DNA of 64,000 nt from an uncultured Granulicatella sp. (GCA_934193545.1 CAKPVL010000003.1:1-64000); one strand, 5' to 3'. Counted from the stretch's first letter, positions 26,228 to 35,897 are shown. Numbers and translations are program-made. Notes: generated by a model not told the origin, from the sequence alone.

Positions 26228-27379
26228 ATGAAAGTAGTCGTTGCTATCGATTCACTGAAAGGTAGCTTGTCTTCACTGGAAGCGGGTCAGGCCATCAAGG
26301 AAGGTGTTCAGGTCGTATACCCTGAAGCCGATGTGGTTGTTCGTCCACTCGCAGATGGTGGTGAAGGAACGGTCGAAGCATTAGCCATCGGGATGGGAGG
26401 TGAACTTGTTCATGTGAGCGTCACTGGACCTTTAGGAGAGCCGGTAACTGCCGAATACGGAATCTTAAAAGCGGACGGGACGCGTCCAAAAACAGCAATT
26501 ATCGAAATGTCTGCAGCCGCAGGGATTACGCTAGTTCCTGATGAAAAACGCAATCCAATGCACACTACAACATTCGGTGTCGGCGAATTAATTAAGGATG
26601 CCATCGATAATGGTTGCCGTCATTTTATCGTGGGAATTGGAGGAAGTGCCACAAACGATGGTGGTATCGGGATGTTACAAGCGCTCGGATATGATTTCCT
26701 AGATAAGGACGGTGCTCCTGTTGCATACGGAGGTGCGGGTCTTCAATCGATTGCACGCATCCAGGCTGAAAATGTCTTGCCAGAATTAAAAGACTGTACT
26801 TTCCGCGTGGCATGTGACGTAACAAATCCGCTCTGTGGTCCAATGGGCTCGAGTGCCATTTACGGCCCACAAAAAGGAGCAACTCCAGAAATGGTGAAGG
26901 AACTCGACGAGGCGCTTCTCCACTACGCCGAATTATCGAAAGAAACCTTTGCCCATGCCGACCGCCTCTACCCAGGTACGGGTGCAGCCGGAGGAATGGG
27001 ATTTGCGTTTCTAACATATACAAATGCGGTTCTTGAGAGCGGCATTAAGATTGTCCTTGAAGAGACAGGACTCGAAGACGAAATGAAGGATGCCGACGTT
27101 GTCATCACTGGCGAAGGTCGCCTAGATAGTCAAACCGCCCTTGGAAAAGCTCCAATCGGCGTGGCTCATCTTGCGAAAAAACACGGCAAAAAAGTACTCG
27201 CATTTGCAGGATGCCTCACACCAGACGCAGGGGTATGTAACGAAAACGGAATCGATGCCTTCTTCCCAATTTTGCGAAGAGTCATCACCGTTCAAGAAGC
27301 AATGGAAAAAGAAACTGCGCGCGAAAATATGATTCGCAGCGTAGAACAAGTATTTCGTTTAATCAAAGCAGTTCAATAG
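26228..27379 (+). CDS. glxK: Glycerate kinase
   Basis: 383-residue cytosolic kinase of the GlxK/GarK family, phosphorylating glycerate to phosphoglycerate. It shows KVVVAIDSLKGSLSSLEAG at the N-terminus, PLADGGEGTVEAL, GIGGSATNDGGIGMLQALG and VITGEGRLDSQTALGKAP, all family blocks. The ATG at 26222 sits against AAGGAGG, so the ATG at 26228 is the better start. It forms an operon with the GntP-type permease 12 bases downstream and lies behind a cre-like site. Confidence 0.95.
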   Translation: MKVVVAIDSLKGSLSSLEAGQAIKEGVQVVYPEADVVVRPLADGGEGTVEALAIGMGGELVHVSVTGPLGEPVTAEYGILKADGTRPKTAIIEMSAAAGITLVPDEKRNPMHTTTFGVGELIKDAIDNGCRHFIVGIGGSATNDGGIGMLQALGYDFLDKDGAPVAYGGAGLQSIARIQAENVLPELKDCTFRVACDVTNPLCGPMGSSAIYGPQKGATPEMVKELDEALLHYAELSKETFAHADRLYPGTGAAGGMGFAFLTYTNAVLESGIKIVLEETGLEDEMKDADVVITGEGRLDSQTALGKAPIGVAHLAKKHGKKVLAFAGCLTPDAGVCNENGIDAFFPILRRVITVQEAMEKETARENMIRSVEQVFRLIKAVQ

Positions 27380-27391
27380 GAGGAAACTACA

Positions 27392-28654
27392 ATGACACCA
27401 ACCTTTTCAACATTAGGGGCCTTAGTCGGTCTCGTACTTGCTATTATTTTGATTGTTAAGAAAGTTCATCCAGCCTACAGTTTAATCTTCGGGGCTCTGA
27501 TTGGGGGAATTATCGGAGGTGGCGGTCTTGCCGAAACGGTAAAAGCCATGGTCAGCGGGGCTCAAAGCATGATGTCTCCTGTCCTTCGTATCATGACGAG
27601 TGGGATTTTAGCCGGAGCATTAATTAAGACAGGATCGGCTGAAACGATTGCCGATACGATTGTAAAGAAACTCGGCCAAAAACGTGCGATTGCCGCAATT
27701 GCGATTGCCACAATGATTATTTGTGCCGTTGGGGTCTTCATCGATATCGCCGTTATCACAGTAGCTCCAATTGCCATCGCTATTGCGAAAAAAGCAAACC
27801 TTTCTAAAGCTGGTATTTTACTTGCGATGATCGGTGGTGGTAAAGCCGGAAACATCATTTCACCAAACCCTAACACGATTGCGGCATCTGAAGCATTCGG
27901 AATCGACCTTACAGCGTTAATGGTGAAAAACTTAATCCCTGCCTTTGTAGCGCTATTCGTGGCCATTATCCTTTCTGGATTACTCGCTAAAAAAGGCGGT
28001 GCACATGAATTTGACGGTATTGACGAAGCAGGAACAAGCGGCGTATCTCTCTCTTTCTTCAAAGCCATGCTTGGACCAATCGTTGTAATCGCCCTTCTTG
28101 CCCTTCGCTCAATTGCTGGAATCAGCGTAGACCCATTAATCGCACTTCCTCTAGGTGGTTTAGTGACGATTGTTGTAACGGGTAATGCGAAAAACACGGT
28201 TGAATTCACTGAATTCGGTCTTAGCAAAGTAATCGGCGTATCGATTCTGTTAATCGGTACTGGTACCATCGCTGGAATTATCAAAGCTTCTGCATTGCAA
28301 GTCGATATGATTGCTCTTCTTGAAGCGATGAACATGCCAGCCTTCGTCCTAGCTCCACTTTCTGGTATTTTAATGGGGGCTGCGACAGCTTCAACAACTG
28401 CTGGTTCAACGATTGCGTCTCAAACCTTCTCAGGTCCATTGACAGCAGCTGGCGTTCCAGCCGTATCTGCGGCAGCGATGATTCATGCAGGGGCAACTGT
28501 GCTCGACTCACTTCCACATGGTTCATTCTTCCATGCAACAGGCGGTTCTGTCTTCATGGCGATTGAAGATCGTATGAAATTAATCCCTTATGAAGCCATC
28601 GTCGGTTTATCAAGCACAATCGTCGCAACGATCCTTTACTTAATCGGATTCTAG
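27392..28654 (+). CDS. GntP-family permease, probable glycerate transporter
   Basis: 420-residue membrane symporter with about 10-12 hydrophobic helices. GGGKAGNIISPNPNTIAASEAFG and the C-terminal GAATASTTAGSTIASQTFSG blocks are typical of GntP/GntT proteins. Gluconate and glycerate transporters share this family; the upstream glycerate kinase makes glycerate the likely substrate. The start follows AGGAGG. Cloverleaf copy E6 begins 14 bases after the stop and may form the 3' end of the transcript. Confidence 0.92.
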   Translation: MTPTFSTLGALVGLVLAIILIVKKVHPAYSLIFGALIGGIIGGGGLAETVKAMVSGAQSMMSPVLRIMTSGILAGALIKTGSAETIADTIVKKLGQKRAIAAIAIATMIICAVGVFIDIAVITVAPIAIAIAKKANLSKAGILLAMIGGGKAGNIISPNPNTIAASEAFGIDLTALMVKNLIPAFVALFVAIILSGLLAKKGGAHEFDGIDEAGTSGVSLSFFKAMLGPIVVIALLALRSIAGISVDPLIALPLGGLVTIVVTGNAKNTVEFTEFGLSKVIGVSILLIGTGTIAGIIKASALQVDMIALLEAMNMPAFVLAPLSGILMGAATASTTAGSTIASQTFSGPLTAAGVPAVSAAAMIHAGATVLDSLPHGSFFHATGGSVFMAIEDRMKLIPYEAIVGLSSTIVATILYLIGF

Positions 28655-28668
28655 ACTAGGCACGGTAT

Positions 28669-28858
28669 AAATGATTCCTACGAATCTTTACGGATTTCTT
28701 CATAGTAGCTGTAACGTTGTACCGGTTCGAGCCGAAGTCTCTCACCTTTAAAGCCTCAAAGAGGGCGTACGGATTATAAATCCTACGCCCTCTTATTCGT
28801 TTTAATACGTATTCACGTTACTGCTACTATAGAATCCGTGAATTCTTCGGAATCATTT
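28669..28858 (+). repeat. Cloverleaf intergenic repeat, copy E6
   Basis: Arms AAATGATTCC/GGAATCATTT, TACGGATT/AATCCGTGAA, ATAGTAGCTGTAACGT/ACGTTACTGCTACTAT. Inside are a small hairpin CGAGCCGAAGTCTC and a large hairpin GAGGGCGTA/TACGCCCTC. Nearly the same core as E7, with different distal arms. Confidence 0.88.
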
Positions 28859-28943
28859 CAACCAGCTACTCTTCTTGTTACGATTACCCATAACACGTTG
28901 CAGATTCGCGCAACAAAAAAAGAGCCGCATGGACTCTTTTGGG

Positions 28944-29480
28944 TTAAAATCCTGGATGTTCTTGTAGGAAGGCTTCTTCTTCGGGAGTTGAGATTCTTCC
29001 AAGCACATGATTCCTGTGTGGGTATCGTCCAAAGCGCTCAATGATTTCACGGTGCAGGAGTTCGTATTTCTTCCGACGCTCAAGCCCTGGTTCGTCAAAC
29101 CATTTTGCAGCCCAATCATGCACGGCTAATGACTCCGAATGCATGAACGGCATCACGACGAAGCTACGTTCTTGAACGGTGAACGCATCCCAATCAGACA
29201 ATGCCTCTTTGGCTAGTTCGACTGCTAATGCATCAGAAGCAAACGCCTTTGCATCATCCCTGAACATATTTCTAGAAAATTGGTCTAGCACGATAATTTC
29301 TGCTAGGCGGCCTTTTCCACTACGACGCCACTCGGCAGTTTCCCCGTTCACAATCGCTTCGTAAGTTTCTAGAAAACGCGAGCGAATTTCGTTATCGAAT
29401 TCCTCTGATTTCTTAAACCAATCGGCAGGCTCACATTCCACAAACCAGAAATTGAGAACCTCTTGTGGAGTTGCAATCAT
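28944..29480 (-). CDS. DUF924-family protein
   Basis: 178-residue cytosolic protein. It matches DUF924 along its length: QEVLNFWFVECEPADWFKK, the central LAEIIVLDQFSRNMFRDDAKAFASD, VMPFMHSES and YPHRNHVLGR. The molecular role is not established. Its ATG overlaps the last base of the larE stop (TAATG) and there is no good separate ribosome binding site, so it is translationally coupled to larE. This links it to the lactate racemase system by context only. Confidence 0.9.
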   Translation of the reverse strand: MIATPQEVLNFWFVECEPADWFKKSEEFDNEIRSRFLETYEAIVNGETAEWRRSGKGRLAEIIVLDQFSRNMFRDDAKAFASDALAVELAKEALSDWDAFTVQERSFVVMPFMHSESLAVHDWAAKWFDEPGLERRKKYELLHREIIERFGRYPHRNHVLGRISTPEEEAFLQEHPGF

Positions 29481-30304
29481 TATTCTACCGCTGCTTTCTT
29501 TGTCTTTTCGTCGAGTTGGTCATTCATACGGCCGTATTTATACCCTTGAAGGTCGACCGTTACAAATAAGAACCCTAAGTCTTGCATCATCTTGTTAATT
29601 TCTTCGTGATTCTTCACGAGTTTTTCGATTTGGTCTGCGCCGACTTCGATACGCGCTAAGTCTTGATGCACGCGAACTCGTACAGGTTCAAACCCACGCT
29701 TCGTAAAGTATTCTTCCGCCTTGAAGACTGCTTCTACTTTTTCAGGAGTGATGCGTGTTCCGTATGGGAAACGAGACGCTAAACTGCATGAAGGAGTTTT
29801 GTTCCAATTCGTTACGCCTGCACGTTTAGCTAATTCGCGAATTTCTGATTTATATAATCCAGCTTCTTGCAAGAGACTACGTACGCCTTCTTCATTACGC
29901 GCCTTCACACCTGGGCGATAATCATTGATATCATCCATAATCAACCCATCTGAAAGTACGGTAAATCCTTCGCTCTCTACATTCTTTTTAATCGTTTGAT
30001 AGAGCATTTTCTTACTATAATACCAGCTATTTGGTGTATTTGAGGCGATATGTGGATCAGATAGTTCTTCCATTTCAAGCCCTAGCACACGCGCGCCCAT
30101 TTCCGTTCCAAGGTCAATCGCTTCACTAAATTCACGGTCTGAGAACAACTCAGAGTTCACTACTGCTGCAATAACATTGTCACGTCCAAGTGTATCCACG
30201 GCGATTTTTAATAGGTAACTACTATCAATCCCGCCTGAATATGGGACAACGATTTTCCCAACTTCCTTCAGCAATTTGCGTAATCGTGCTTCTTTTTCAT
30301 CCAT
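29480..30304 (-). CDS. larE: LarE, sulfur-donating enzyme of nickel-pincer cofactor synthesis
   Basis: 274-residue ATP-dependent sulfur-insertion enzyme of the PP-loop family that supplies the pincer thiocarboxylate sulfurs of the NPN cofactor. The PP-loop SGGIDSS is at 23-29. The conserved Cys in PSCSLASRFPYG is C173, matching in context the sacrificial Cys of lactobacillar LarE. There is only this one Cys in the region, so the single-turnover cysteine-sacrifice mechanism is expected rather than an iron-sulfur type. It lies 21 bases after larR in the same transcript, opposite larABCD. Confidence 0.95.
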   Translation of the reverse strand: MDEKEARLRKLLKEVGKIVVPYSGGIDSSYLLKIAVDTLGRDNVIAAVVNSELFSDREFSEAIDLGTEMGARVLGLEMEELSDPHIASNTPNSWYYSKKMLYQTIKKNVESEGFTVLSDGLIMDDINDYRPGVKARNEEGVRSLLQEAGLYKSEIRELAKRAGVTNWNKTPSCSLASRFPYGTRITPEKVEAVFKAEEYFTKRGFEPVRVRVHQDLARIEVGADQIEKLVKNHEEINKMMQDLGFLFVTVDLQGYKYGRMNDQLDEKTKKAAVE

Positions 30305-30325
30305 TCTCGGTTCCTTCTTTCTTTA

Positions 30326-30994
30326 TTAAAAGCTTTCGCGTCCTGTAAATTCTTCTAAATAAGCTTTATCTAATACCACTAATTTTTGATTGTGGATTTT
30401 AACCACGCCTTCTTCTTTAAGGTCATGAATAATACGGTTTACACTATTACGAGTTGAAATTCCGCAAAATCCTGCGATGTCCTCATTCGTAACGTTGAAA
30501 TCAATAAGGATTCCGCCTTCAGCTTCTACCCCGAATTGATTCATCAATTTATATAGGAAGGAACACACTGCTCCTTTTTTTCCATTCATCGTCATATATT
30601 GCAACGACTCGATGGTTTCAGATAATTTATTACGGTAATATTCACGCACGTAATCTTGCAACTGTTGGTCGTTTTTCACATATTCCCAAAACTTAATACG
30701 AGGGATACGGTAAAACGTTGCTTCGTCGCTTTCGATACGGACGTTAAATGGTGCGGATGTGTAGTTTGACACCTCATCACGTACCAATGAAACAATATCG
30801 ACCGGCGTCACATAATCTAAATTAAACTCACGGCCATCATTCATAATGATACTTGTCTTTACAACCCCATCGATTAACACATACGTATACGCTTGTTCCA
30901 AACCACGGTAAGCCAAGTACATATGTTTTTTCTTCTTTATAATAGGGGTATTTTCTTTTTCTAAAAAGTTGATTAAATATTCTTCGTTGTTCAA
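30326..30994 (-). CDS. larR: Crp/Fnr-family regulator, probable LarR
   Basis: 222-residue regulator: an N-terminal cyclic-nucleotide-binding-like beta-barrel (about 1-120), a dimer helix, and a C-terminal winged HTH (NEDIAGFCGISTRNSVNRIIHDLKEEGVVKI). LarR of Lactiplantibacillus is a Crp/Fnr protein that activates lar genes in response to L-lactate; position and family suggest the same role. The best start is a TTG at 30994, with GAGGAG 8 bases upstream. The ATG at 31039 has no ribosome binding site and would run across the divergent promoter region. It is read with larE and DUF924. Confidence 0.88.
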   Translation of the reverse strand: MNNEEYLINFLEKENTPIIKKKKHMYLAYRGLEQAYTYVLIDGVVKTSIIMNDGREFNLDYVTPVDIVSLVRDEVSNYTSAPFNVRIESDEATFYRIPRIKFWEYVKNDQQLQDYVREYYRNKLSETIESLQYMTMNGKKGAVCSFLYKLMNQFGVEAEGGILIDFNVTNEDIAGFCGISTRNSVNRIIHDLKEEGVVKIHNQKLVVLDKAYLEEFTGRESF

Positions 30995-31053
30995 ATTGAA
31001 CACTCCTCTAATGCAAATTCCTATACACACTATTATCATCTTATCACAAAAAA

Positions 31054-31071
31054 TAACGTTAACAAATGTTA
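31054..31071. promoter_or_regulatory. Candidate LarR operator between larR and larA
   Basis: TAACGTT-AACA-AATGTTA is an imperfect palindrome (6 of 7 pairs) centred in the divergent spacer, upstream of the larA -10 region (TATACTTATAAT, 31107-31118). The location is right for a Crp/Fnr-type activator site. The assignment is an inference. Confidence 0.5.
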
Positions 31072-31146
31072 CTAACCTTTGAGACTTCCAAGTGCATTAT
31101 TTTACGTATACTTATAATCGTATTAAAAATTTAAGGAGATGTTATC

Positions 31147-32427
31147 ATGGTTGAAATCAAACTACCTTATGACAAAAAATCTATTACTGCTGTAATTCCT
31201 GACAAAAACTTTGCTGGATTACTTGAATCAAAAGCTGAAAACTACCACAACCCACTTTCTGAACAAGAAACAGTGGAAAAATCAATGGATAACCCAATTG
31301 GTAGCCAAACATTAGAAGAATTAGCAAAAGGTAAAAAAGATATCGTGTTAATCAGTTCTGACCATACTCGTCCAGTTCCTTCACATATCATTACACCAAT
31401 CATTTTACGTCGTATCCGTAGCGTAAACCCAGACGCTCGTATCCGTATTTTAGTTGCGACTGGTTTCCACCGTCCTTCAACTCGCGAAGAGTTAATTAAC
31501 AAATACGGTCAAGAAATCGTGGACAACGAAGAAATCGTAATGCACATTTCTACAAACGACGAAGACATGGTTAAAATCGGTCAATTACCTTCAGGTGGTG
31601 ACTGCATCATCAACCGTATCGCTGCTGAAGCAGACTTATTAATCGCTGAAGGATTTATCGAAAGCCACTTCTTCGCTGGATTCTCTGGCGGACGTAAATC
31701 AGTCCTTCCTGGGGTTGCTTCATATAAAACAATTATGGCAAACCACAGTGGTGACTTTATCGACTCAGACAAATCACGTACTGGTAACTTAGACCACAAC
31801 CCAATCCACGAAGATATGTTATACGCAGCACGTACTGCAAACTTAGCCTTCATCGTAAACGTTGTATTAGACGGTGAAAAACATATCATCGGTTCATTTG
31901 CTGGAGACATGGTTGAAGCGCATAAAGTAGGTTGCGAATTCATTCGTGAATTAGCTCATGTAACTAAGATCCCTTGCGACATCGCCGTTTCAACAAATGG
32001 TGGTTTCCCATTAGACCAAAACATCTACCAAGCTGTTAAAGGTATGACTGCTGCTGAAGCGACAAACAAAGAAGGCGGCGTGATTATCATGGTTGCTGGA
32101 TGTCAAGATGGTCACGGTGGTGAAGGTTTCTACCGTAACTTAGCAGACGTTAAAGATCCTAAAGATTTCTTAGACCAAGCAATTAACACTCCAAGACTTG
32201 AAACAGTTCCAGACCAATGGACTTCACAAATCTTAGCGCGTATTCTAGTGCATCACCACGTAATCTTTGTATCTGACTTAGTTGAACCAAGTCTTATCAC
32301 AAACATGCATATGGAATTAGCGAAAACATTTGACGAAGCTCTTGCACGTGCCTTCGAACTTCAAGGAGCAGACGCAAAAGTAACAGTTATCCGCGATGGA
32401 TTATCTGTTATCGTTGAAGATAAATAA
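31147..32427 (+). CDS. larA: Nickel-dependent lactate racemase LarA
   Basis: 426-residue cytosolic enzyme that interconverts D- and L-lactate using the covalently bound nickel-pincer nucleotide. The residues known from the lactobacillar enzyme fall at identical positions: H108 in ATGFHRP, H174 in ESHFFAG, the cofactor-binding K184 in GGRKSVLPG, and H200 in ANHSG. The DHTRP motif is at 72-76. The ribosome binding site AAGGAG precedes the ATG. First gene of larABCD. All cofactor synthesis genes (larB, larC, larE) are present nearby. Confidence 0.97.
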   Translation: MVEIKLPYDKKSITAVIPDKNFAGLLESKAENYHNPLSEQETVEKSMDNPIGSQTLEELAKGKKDIVLISSDHTRPVPSHIITPIILRRIRSVNPDARIRILVATGFHRPSTREELINKYGQEIVDNEEIVMHISTNDEDMVKIGQLPSGGDCIINRIAAEADLLIAEGFIESHFFAGFSGGRKSVLPGVASYKTIMANHSGDFIDSDKSRTGNLDHNPIHEDMLYAARTANLAFIVNVVLDGEKHIIGSFAGDMVEAHKVGCEFIRELAHVTKIPCDIAVSTNGGFPLDQNIYQAVKGMTAAEATNKEGGVIIMVAGCQDGHGGEGFYRNLADVKDPKDFLDQAINTPRLETVPDQWTSQILARILVHHHVIFVSDLVEPSLITNMHMELAKTFDEALARAFELQGADAKVTVIRDGLSVIVEDK

Positions 32428-32428
32428 T

Positions 32429-33172
32429 ATGAAACAAGAAGAAATCCTACAACAAGTTAAAGATGGACGCCTCTCAATTGAAGAAGCGTCCACCCTTCTG
32501 AAAGGGATTGAAGACATTGGTTACGCGGCCATTGATCTTTCTCGCCAAAAGCGCAATGGATTCCCAGAAATCATCTATGGTGAAGGAAAAAACATTGAGC
32601 AATTGATTGGCATCATCACGGCAATGAATGAACATAAAACAGCCATTCTTGCGACACGTGTGAACGCTGAAAAAGGGGAAGCTCTAAAATCTGCTTTCCC
32701 TGAAGGCGTCTATGAACCACTCGGACGTACCTTCGTCCTTAACCCAATCGCACCAAAACATGAACACTACATCGCAGTCGTAACAGCTGGCACAAGCGAC
32801 ATTCCGGTTGCCGAAGAAGCAGCTGTCACTGCTGAGACATTCGGAAATCACGTCAAACGTATTTACGACGTCGGAGTTGCGGGGATTCACCGCCTCTTCA
32901 ATCGTCTCGAAGACATCCAAGGCGCTAGCGTCGTGATTGTCATCGCCGGTATGGAAGGTGCGCTTGTAAGTGTCGTTGGCGGTTTAGTAGACGTTCCTGT
33001 GATTGCCGTTCCAACCAGCATCGGATACGGAACGAATCTTCAAGGCGTGACGACTTTACTCAGCATGCTGACATCTTGCGCAAGCGGCGTTACTGTCGTG
33101 AACATCGACAACGGTTTTGGCGCAGCCTATTCAGCAAGCATGATTAACAACATTCGAGGAGGACTCGCATGA
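32429..33172 (+). CDS. larB: LarB, NaAD carboxylase/hydrolase of pincer cofactor synthesis
   Basis: 247-residue enzyme related to PurE (AIR carboxylase). It carboxylates nicotinic acid adenine dinucleotide and releases AMP to start NPN cofactor synthesis. The PurE-like core [19 protein letters not shown] and [30 protein letters not shown] is evident. The ATG at 32429 begins one base after the larA stop; an upstream in-frame ATG at 32396 lies within larA. The ribosome binding site is weak, so coupling to larA is likely. Its stop overlaps the larC start (ATGA). Confidence 0.95.
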   Translation: MKQEEILQQVKDGRLSIEEASTLLKGIEDIGYAAIDLSRQKRNGFPEIIYGEGKNIEQLIGIITAMNEHKTAILATRVNAEKGEALKSAFPEGVYEPLGRTFVLNPIAPKHEHYIAVVTAGTSDIPVAEEAAVTAETFGNHVKRIYDVGVAGIHRLFNRLEDIQGASVVIVIAGMEGALVSVVGGLVDVPVIAVPTSIGYGTNLQGVTTLLSMLTSCASGVTVVNIDNGFGAAYSASMINNIRGGLA

Positions 33173-34614
33173 GCACATTATATTTAGAACCATTTTCTGG
33201 GCTGAGCGGTGATATGCTAAATGCTCTTCTACTCGATTTAGGAGCCAACCGCAAGCATCTTGAAGAAGCCCTTAAGACGATTTCGCTCGACGGTTATCAT
33301 CTTCATGTTGACCGCATCGCGAAAAGCAGTATTTGGGGAACAGACTTCGATGTGCATATGGAACATGGTGAAAAAGACCATGGAATCGCTGGTGACTTTG
33401 ATCATCACCATCACGACCACGAACATGGCCATGAACATCACCACCATGAGCATGAGCACGAACATACACACGCTCATTCACATACGCACGAAGAACACAC
33501 ACATGCACACACTCATTCTCATGAGCACACGCATGAACATTCACACGAACATGACCACGATCATCACCACGAGCACGAACATACTCACGACGGTCATTCT
33601 CATGAACATACACATAATCATCATCACCATCACGGCGAAGTTCGTGGGTTGAAGGAAATCGAAACGATTATTCTTTCAAGTGGTGTTAGTGACTTTGTAA
33701 AAGAAAAAAGTTTGGAAGTATTCCGTGACATCGCACAAGCGGAAGCAAACGTACACCAAATGCCTGTGGAGGAAATTCACTTCCACGAGGTTGGCGCAAC
33801 AGACTCTATCATCGACATCATGAGTTTCTTCATTTTGTGGGAAACACTCGACATCGATGCGGTTTACAGCACTGCTGTCAAAGAAGGTAGCGGCACAATT
33901 ACCGTTGCACATGGAGTCATGCCTGTACCAGTACCTGCCGTGATGCAATTAAGACTCGGGACTGCCATTCCATTCTCACAAGACTTTGACATTCATACAG
34001 AGCTTGTGACACCAACCGGCCTTGCTCTCTTTAAGGCCATTCGCCCAGTGTTTGCACAACCTTCACACCTAACTGCTACAAAAGTCGGTTACGGTTTTGG
34101 GAAACGCGACACGGGTAAATTTAATGCGTTACGCGGAACACTCTTAGAGAAAAGTTCACTTTCTCATCAAGTCGTGACTTCCAATAACGATGAAATCATT
34201 CAAATCGATACAACGATCGATGACCAAAGCGGTGAAGAGCTTGGATACATCATGAGCCTTTTATTAGAAGAAGGCGCGCTTGATGTGCATTATACTCCCA
34301 TTTACACAAAGAAAAACCGTCCGGCAACACATCTCACACTTCTCATTCAAGAAGGCGACCTCGAACGGTTTACAGCCATTTTATTCGAACAAACATCAAC
34401 GATTGGCTTTCGTTATCAAAACGTCCAACGTAAAGTCATGACGCGCACTTTCGAGACGCAACAAACGAGCCTCGGAGCTGTGAAAGTAAAGAAAAACCAA
34501 TACGGTACTGTTACAAAATCAACATTAGAATATGAAGACTGCGCCCGAATCGCCCATGAAACAGGATTATCGATTCAAGCCGTCTATCAACAATTAATAA
34601 AAGAATTACATTAA
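33169..34614 (+). CDS. larC: LarC, nickel insertase, unsplit, with giant His-rich insert
   Basis: 481-residue CTP-dependent nickel insertase that metallates the pincer nucleotide. The N-terminal LarC1 part begins [23 protein letters not shown]. The LarC2 part (about 320-481) ends the protein in the same frame, so no ribosomal frameshift is needed. Residues 79-155 hold about 44 His among 77 residues, mixed with Glu, Asp and Thr, forming a large candidate nickel-storage arm. The start ATG overlaps the larB stop and has GAGGAG upstream. Confidence 0.96.
   Translation: MSTLYLEPFSGLSGDMLNALLLDLGANRKHLEEALKTISLDGYHLHVDRIAKSSIWGTDFDVHMEHGEKDHGIAGDFDHHHHDHEHGHEHHHHEHEHEHTHAHSHTHEEHTHAHTHSHEHTHEHSHEHDHDHHHEHEHTHDGHSHEHTHNHHHHHGEVRGLKEIETIILSSGVSDFVKEKSLEVFRDIAQAEANVHQMPVEEIHFHEVGATDSIIDIMSFFILWETLDIDAVYSTAVKEGSGTITVAHGVMPVPVPAVMQLRLGTAIPFSQDFDIHTELVTPTGLALFKAIRPVFAQPSHLTATKVGYGFGKRDTGKFNALRGTLLEKSSLSHQVVTSNNDEIIQIDTTIDDQSGEELGYIMSLLLEEGALDVHYTPIYTKKNRPATHLTLLIQEGDLERFTAILFEQTSTIGFRYQNVQRKVMTRTFETQQTSLGAVKVKKNQYGTVTKSTLEYEDCARIAHETGLSIQAVYQQLIKELH
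33403..33636 (+). repeat. Low-complexity CAT/CAC-rich tract encoding polyhistidine
   Basis: Simple repeats of CAY-GAR and CAY-ACN codons within larC. Both strands show long accidental open frames because of the repeat. Such a tract can expand or contract by slippage, so its length may vary between strains. Confidence 0.85.
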
Positions 34615-34627
34615 GGAGAATCAACCA

Positions 34628-35356
34628 ATGGATCAAACATTTATGCATTTATTATTATCAGAATTTATGGGAACAGCCCTCATGATTATCTTCGGGGTCG
34701 GCGTACACTGTGATGACGTCTTGAAGAAAACTAAATACGCTGGAACAGGTCACTTATTCGCCATCACAACATGGGCATTCGGTATCACTGTTACTTTATT
34801 CATCTTCGGTGGTGTAAGTATCAACCCTGCTATGGCGCTTGCTAAAGTAGTTTTAGGAGTACTTCCTGCAGAACAATTCATCCCTGTTGCTATCGCTGAA
34901 TTCTTAGGAGCATTCGCTGGTGCGGTGATCGTATGGTTCATGTACGCAGACCACTTCACAGCTTCTGAAGGTCAAGTAGACGGAATCGCAATCCGTAACA
35001 TCTTTTCAACAAACCCTAACTTACGTAACTTACCACGTAACTACTTCGTCGAAGCATTTGCAACTTTCATTTTCTTAACAGCTATCTTAGCAACTGAAAA
35101 TGTAAACAAAGAATTATTACCAATCGTGGTTGGTTTAATCGTATGGGCTGTCGGTATGGGTCTTGGAGGTACAACTGGATTCGCGATGAACCAAGCTCGT
35201 GACTTAGGACCTCGTCTTGCTTACCAATTATTACCAATCAAAGACAAAGTCAATAACGACTGGCAATATGGATTATTAGTACCTGGTACTGCTCCATTCA
35301 TCGGCGCTGTATGTGCTGCATTGTTCGTTCGTTACTACTTAGGTTACTTTATCTAA
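34628..35356 (+). CDS. larD: LarD-type aquaglyceroporin (lactic acid/glycerol channel)
   Basis: 242-residue MIP-family channel with six hydrophobic helices and two half-helix motifs. The first is a normal NPA (66-68, in SINPAMALAK). The second reads NQA (188-190, in NQARDLGPR) instead of NPA. The Asp in ARD indicates the glycerol-facilitator subgroup. Its place at the end of larABCD matches LarD, which passes lactic acid across the membrane. Strong terminator at 35380-35406. Confidence 0.93.
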   Translation: MDQTFMHLLLSEFMGTALMIIFGVGVHCDDVLKKTKYAGTGHLFAITTWAFGITVTLFIFGGVSINPAMALAKVVLGVLPAEQFIPVAIAEFLGAFAGAVIVWFMYADHFTASEGQVDGIAIRNIFSTNPNLRNLPRNYFVEAFATFIFLTAILATENVNKELLPIVVGLIVWAVGMGLGGTTGFAMNQARDLGPRLAYQLLPIKDKVNNDWQYGLLVPGTAPFIGAVCAALFVRYYLGYFI

Positions 35357-35379
35357 AATGATATCTGTAAAAAAAATAC

Positions 35380-35406
35380 GCGGAAGAGAATACTATTCTC
35401 TTCCGC
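35380..35406. terminator. Bidirectional terminator after larD
   Basis: GCGGAAGAGAATA and TATTCTCTTCCGC form a perfect 13-bp stem with T runs on both strands. It ends larABCD and the convergent DUF1310 gene. Confidence 0.95.
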
Positions 35407-35420
35407 TTTTTCTATATCAT

Positions 35421-35807
35421 TTACTGATTCTTTTCTTTTATCAATTGCTCTAACTGCGGGGACCAACTGCCTCCGCCAGAATTTAATTTCCCGTCAGAGT
35501 CACTTTTATGTAAAAACACGGATACTGTATACTCTTTATGATCATTTACATACAAATACACAATAATCCCGCCCATCGGATTCTTCTCGAAGGATGAAAT
35601 TTCATATGATTGAATCACTCCCTGTTGTGTAAAAACATCTTTATCTATATACCTTAAATCTTTCTCGTATACTGCCTTAGCTTCTTCACTATTCACAATC
35701 GAATTCATCTTCATTTGCTCTGTATATCCTAGGACTTTAAAACCAACAAATACAATAGCCACCACTACAAGCAATGCAGCTATTCCTTTTCCCATGCACT
35801 TAAACAT
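35421..35807 (-). CDS. DUF1310-like small membrane-anchored protein
   Basis: 128 residues. An N-terminal hydrophobic helix (about 8-25) is followed by an exported part resembling DUF1310 of streptococci and Listeria: EAKAVYEKDLRYIDKDVF, IQSYEISSFEKNPMGGIIVYLYVN and SGGGSWSPQLEQLI. The function of this family is unknown. It stands alone with its own upstream region and shares a terminator with larD. Confidence 0.82.
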   Translation of the reverse strand: MFKCMGKGIAALLVVVAIVFVGFKVLGYTEQMKMNSIVNSEEAKAVYEKDLRYIDKDVFTQQGVIQSYEISSFEKNPMGGIIVYLYVNDHKEYTVSVFLHKSDSDGKLNSGGGSWSPQLEQLIKEKNQ

Positions 35808-35871
35808 CCTCGCTACAAACTCCTTTTTATCGTTATCAGTTATAGTATAACAAAAAATTTCTTATACAAAA

Positions 35872-35897
35872 ACAGCCGACTATTTCTAGTCAGCTGT
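35872..35897 (-). terminator. Terminator overlapping the 3' end of yidD
   Basis: ACAGCCGACTA and TAGTCAGCTGT pair with one mismatch around TTTC. TTTTTG follows on the minus strand. It includes the yidD stop codon. Confidence 0.85.

Noticed and set aside
27562-28335. A 257-codon minus-strand frame within the GntP-type permease
   Set aside because: It is the mirror of a well-supported transporter. Composition and lack of start signals mark it as spurious.
33238-33652. Long open frames on both strands across the His-rich part of larC
   Set aside because: They arise from the CAY-rich simple repeat. Their products are low-complexity, and none has a ribosome binding site or family match.
33169-34614. 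Programmed frameshift in larC
   Set aside because: The frame is continuous from the LarC1 start to the LarC2 end. A frameshift is not required here.
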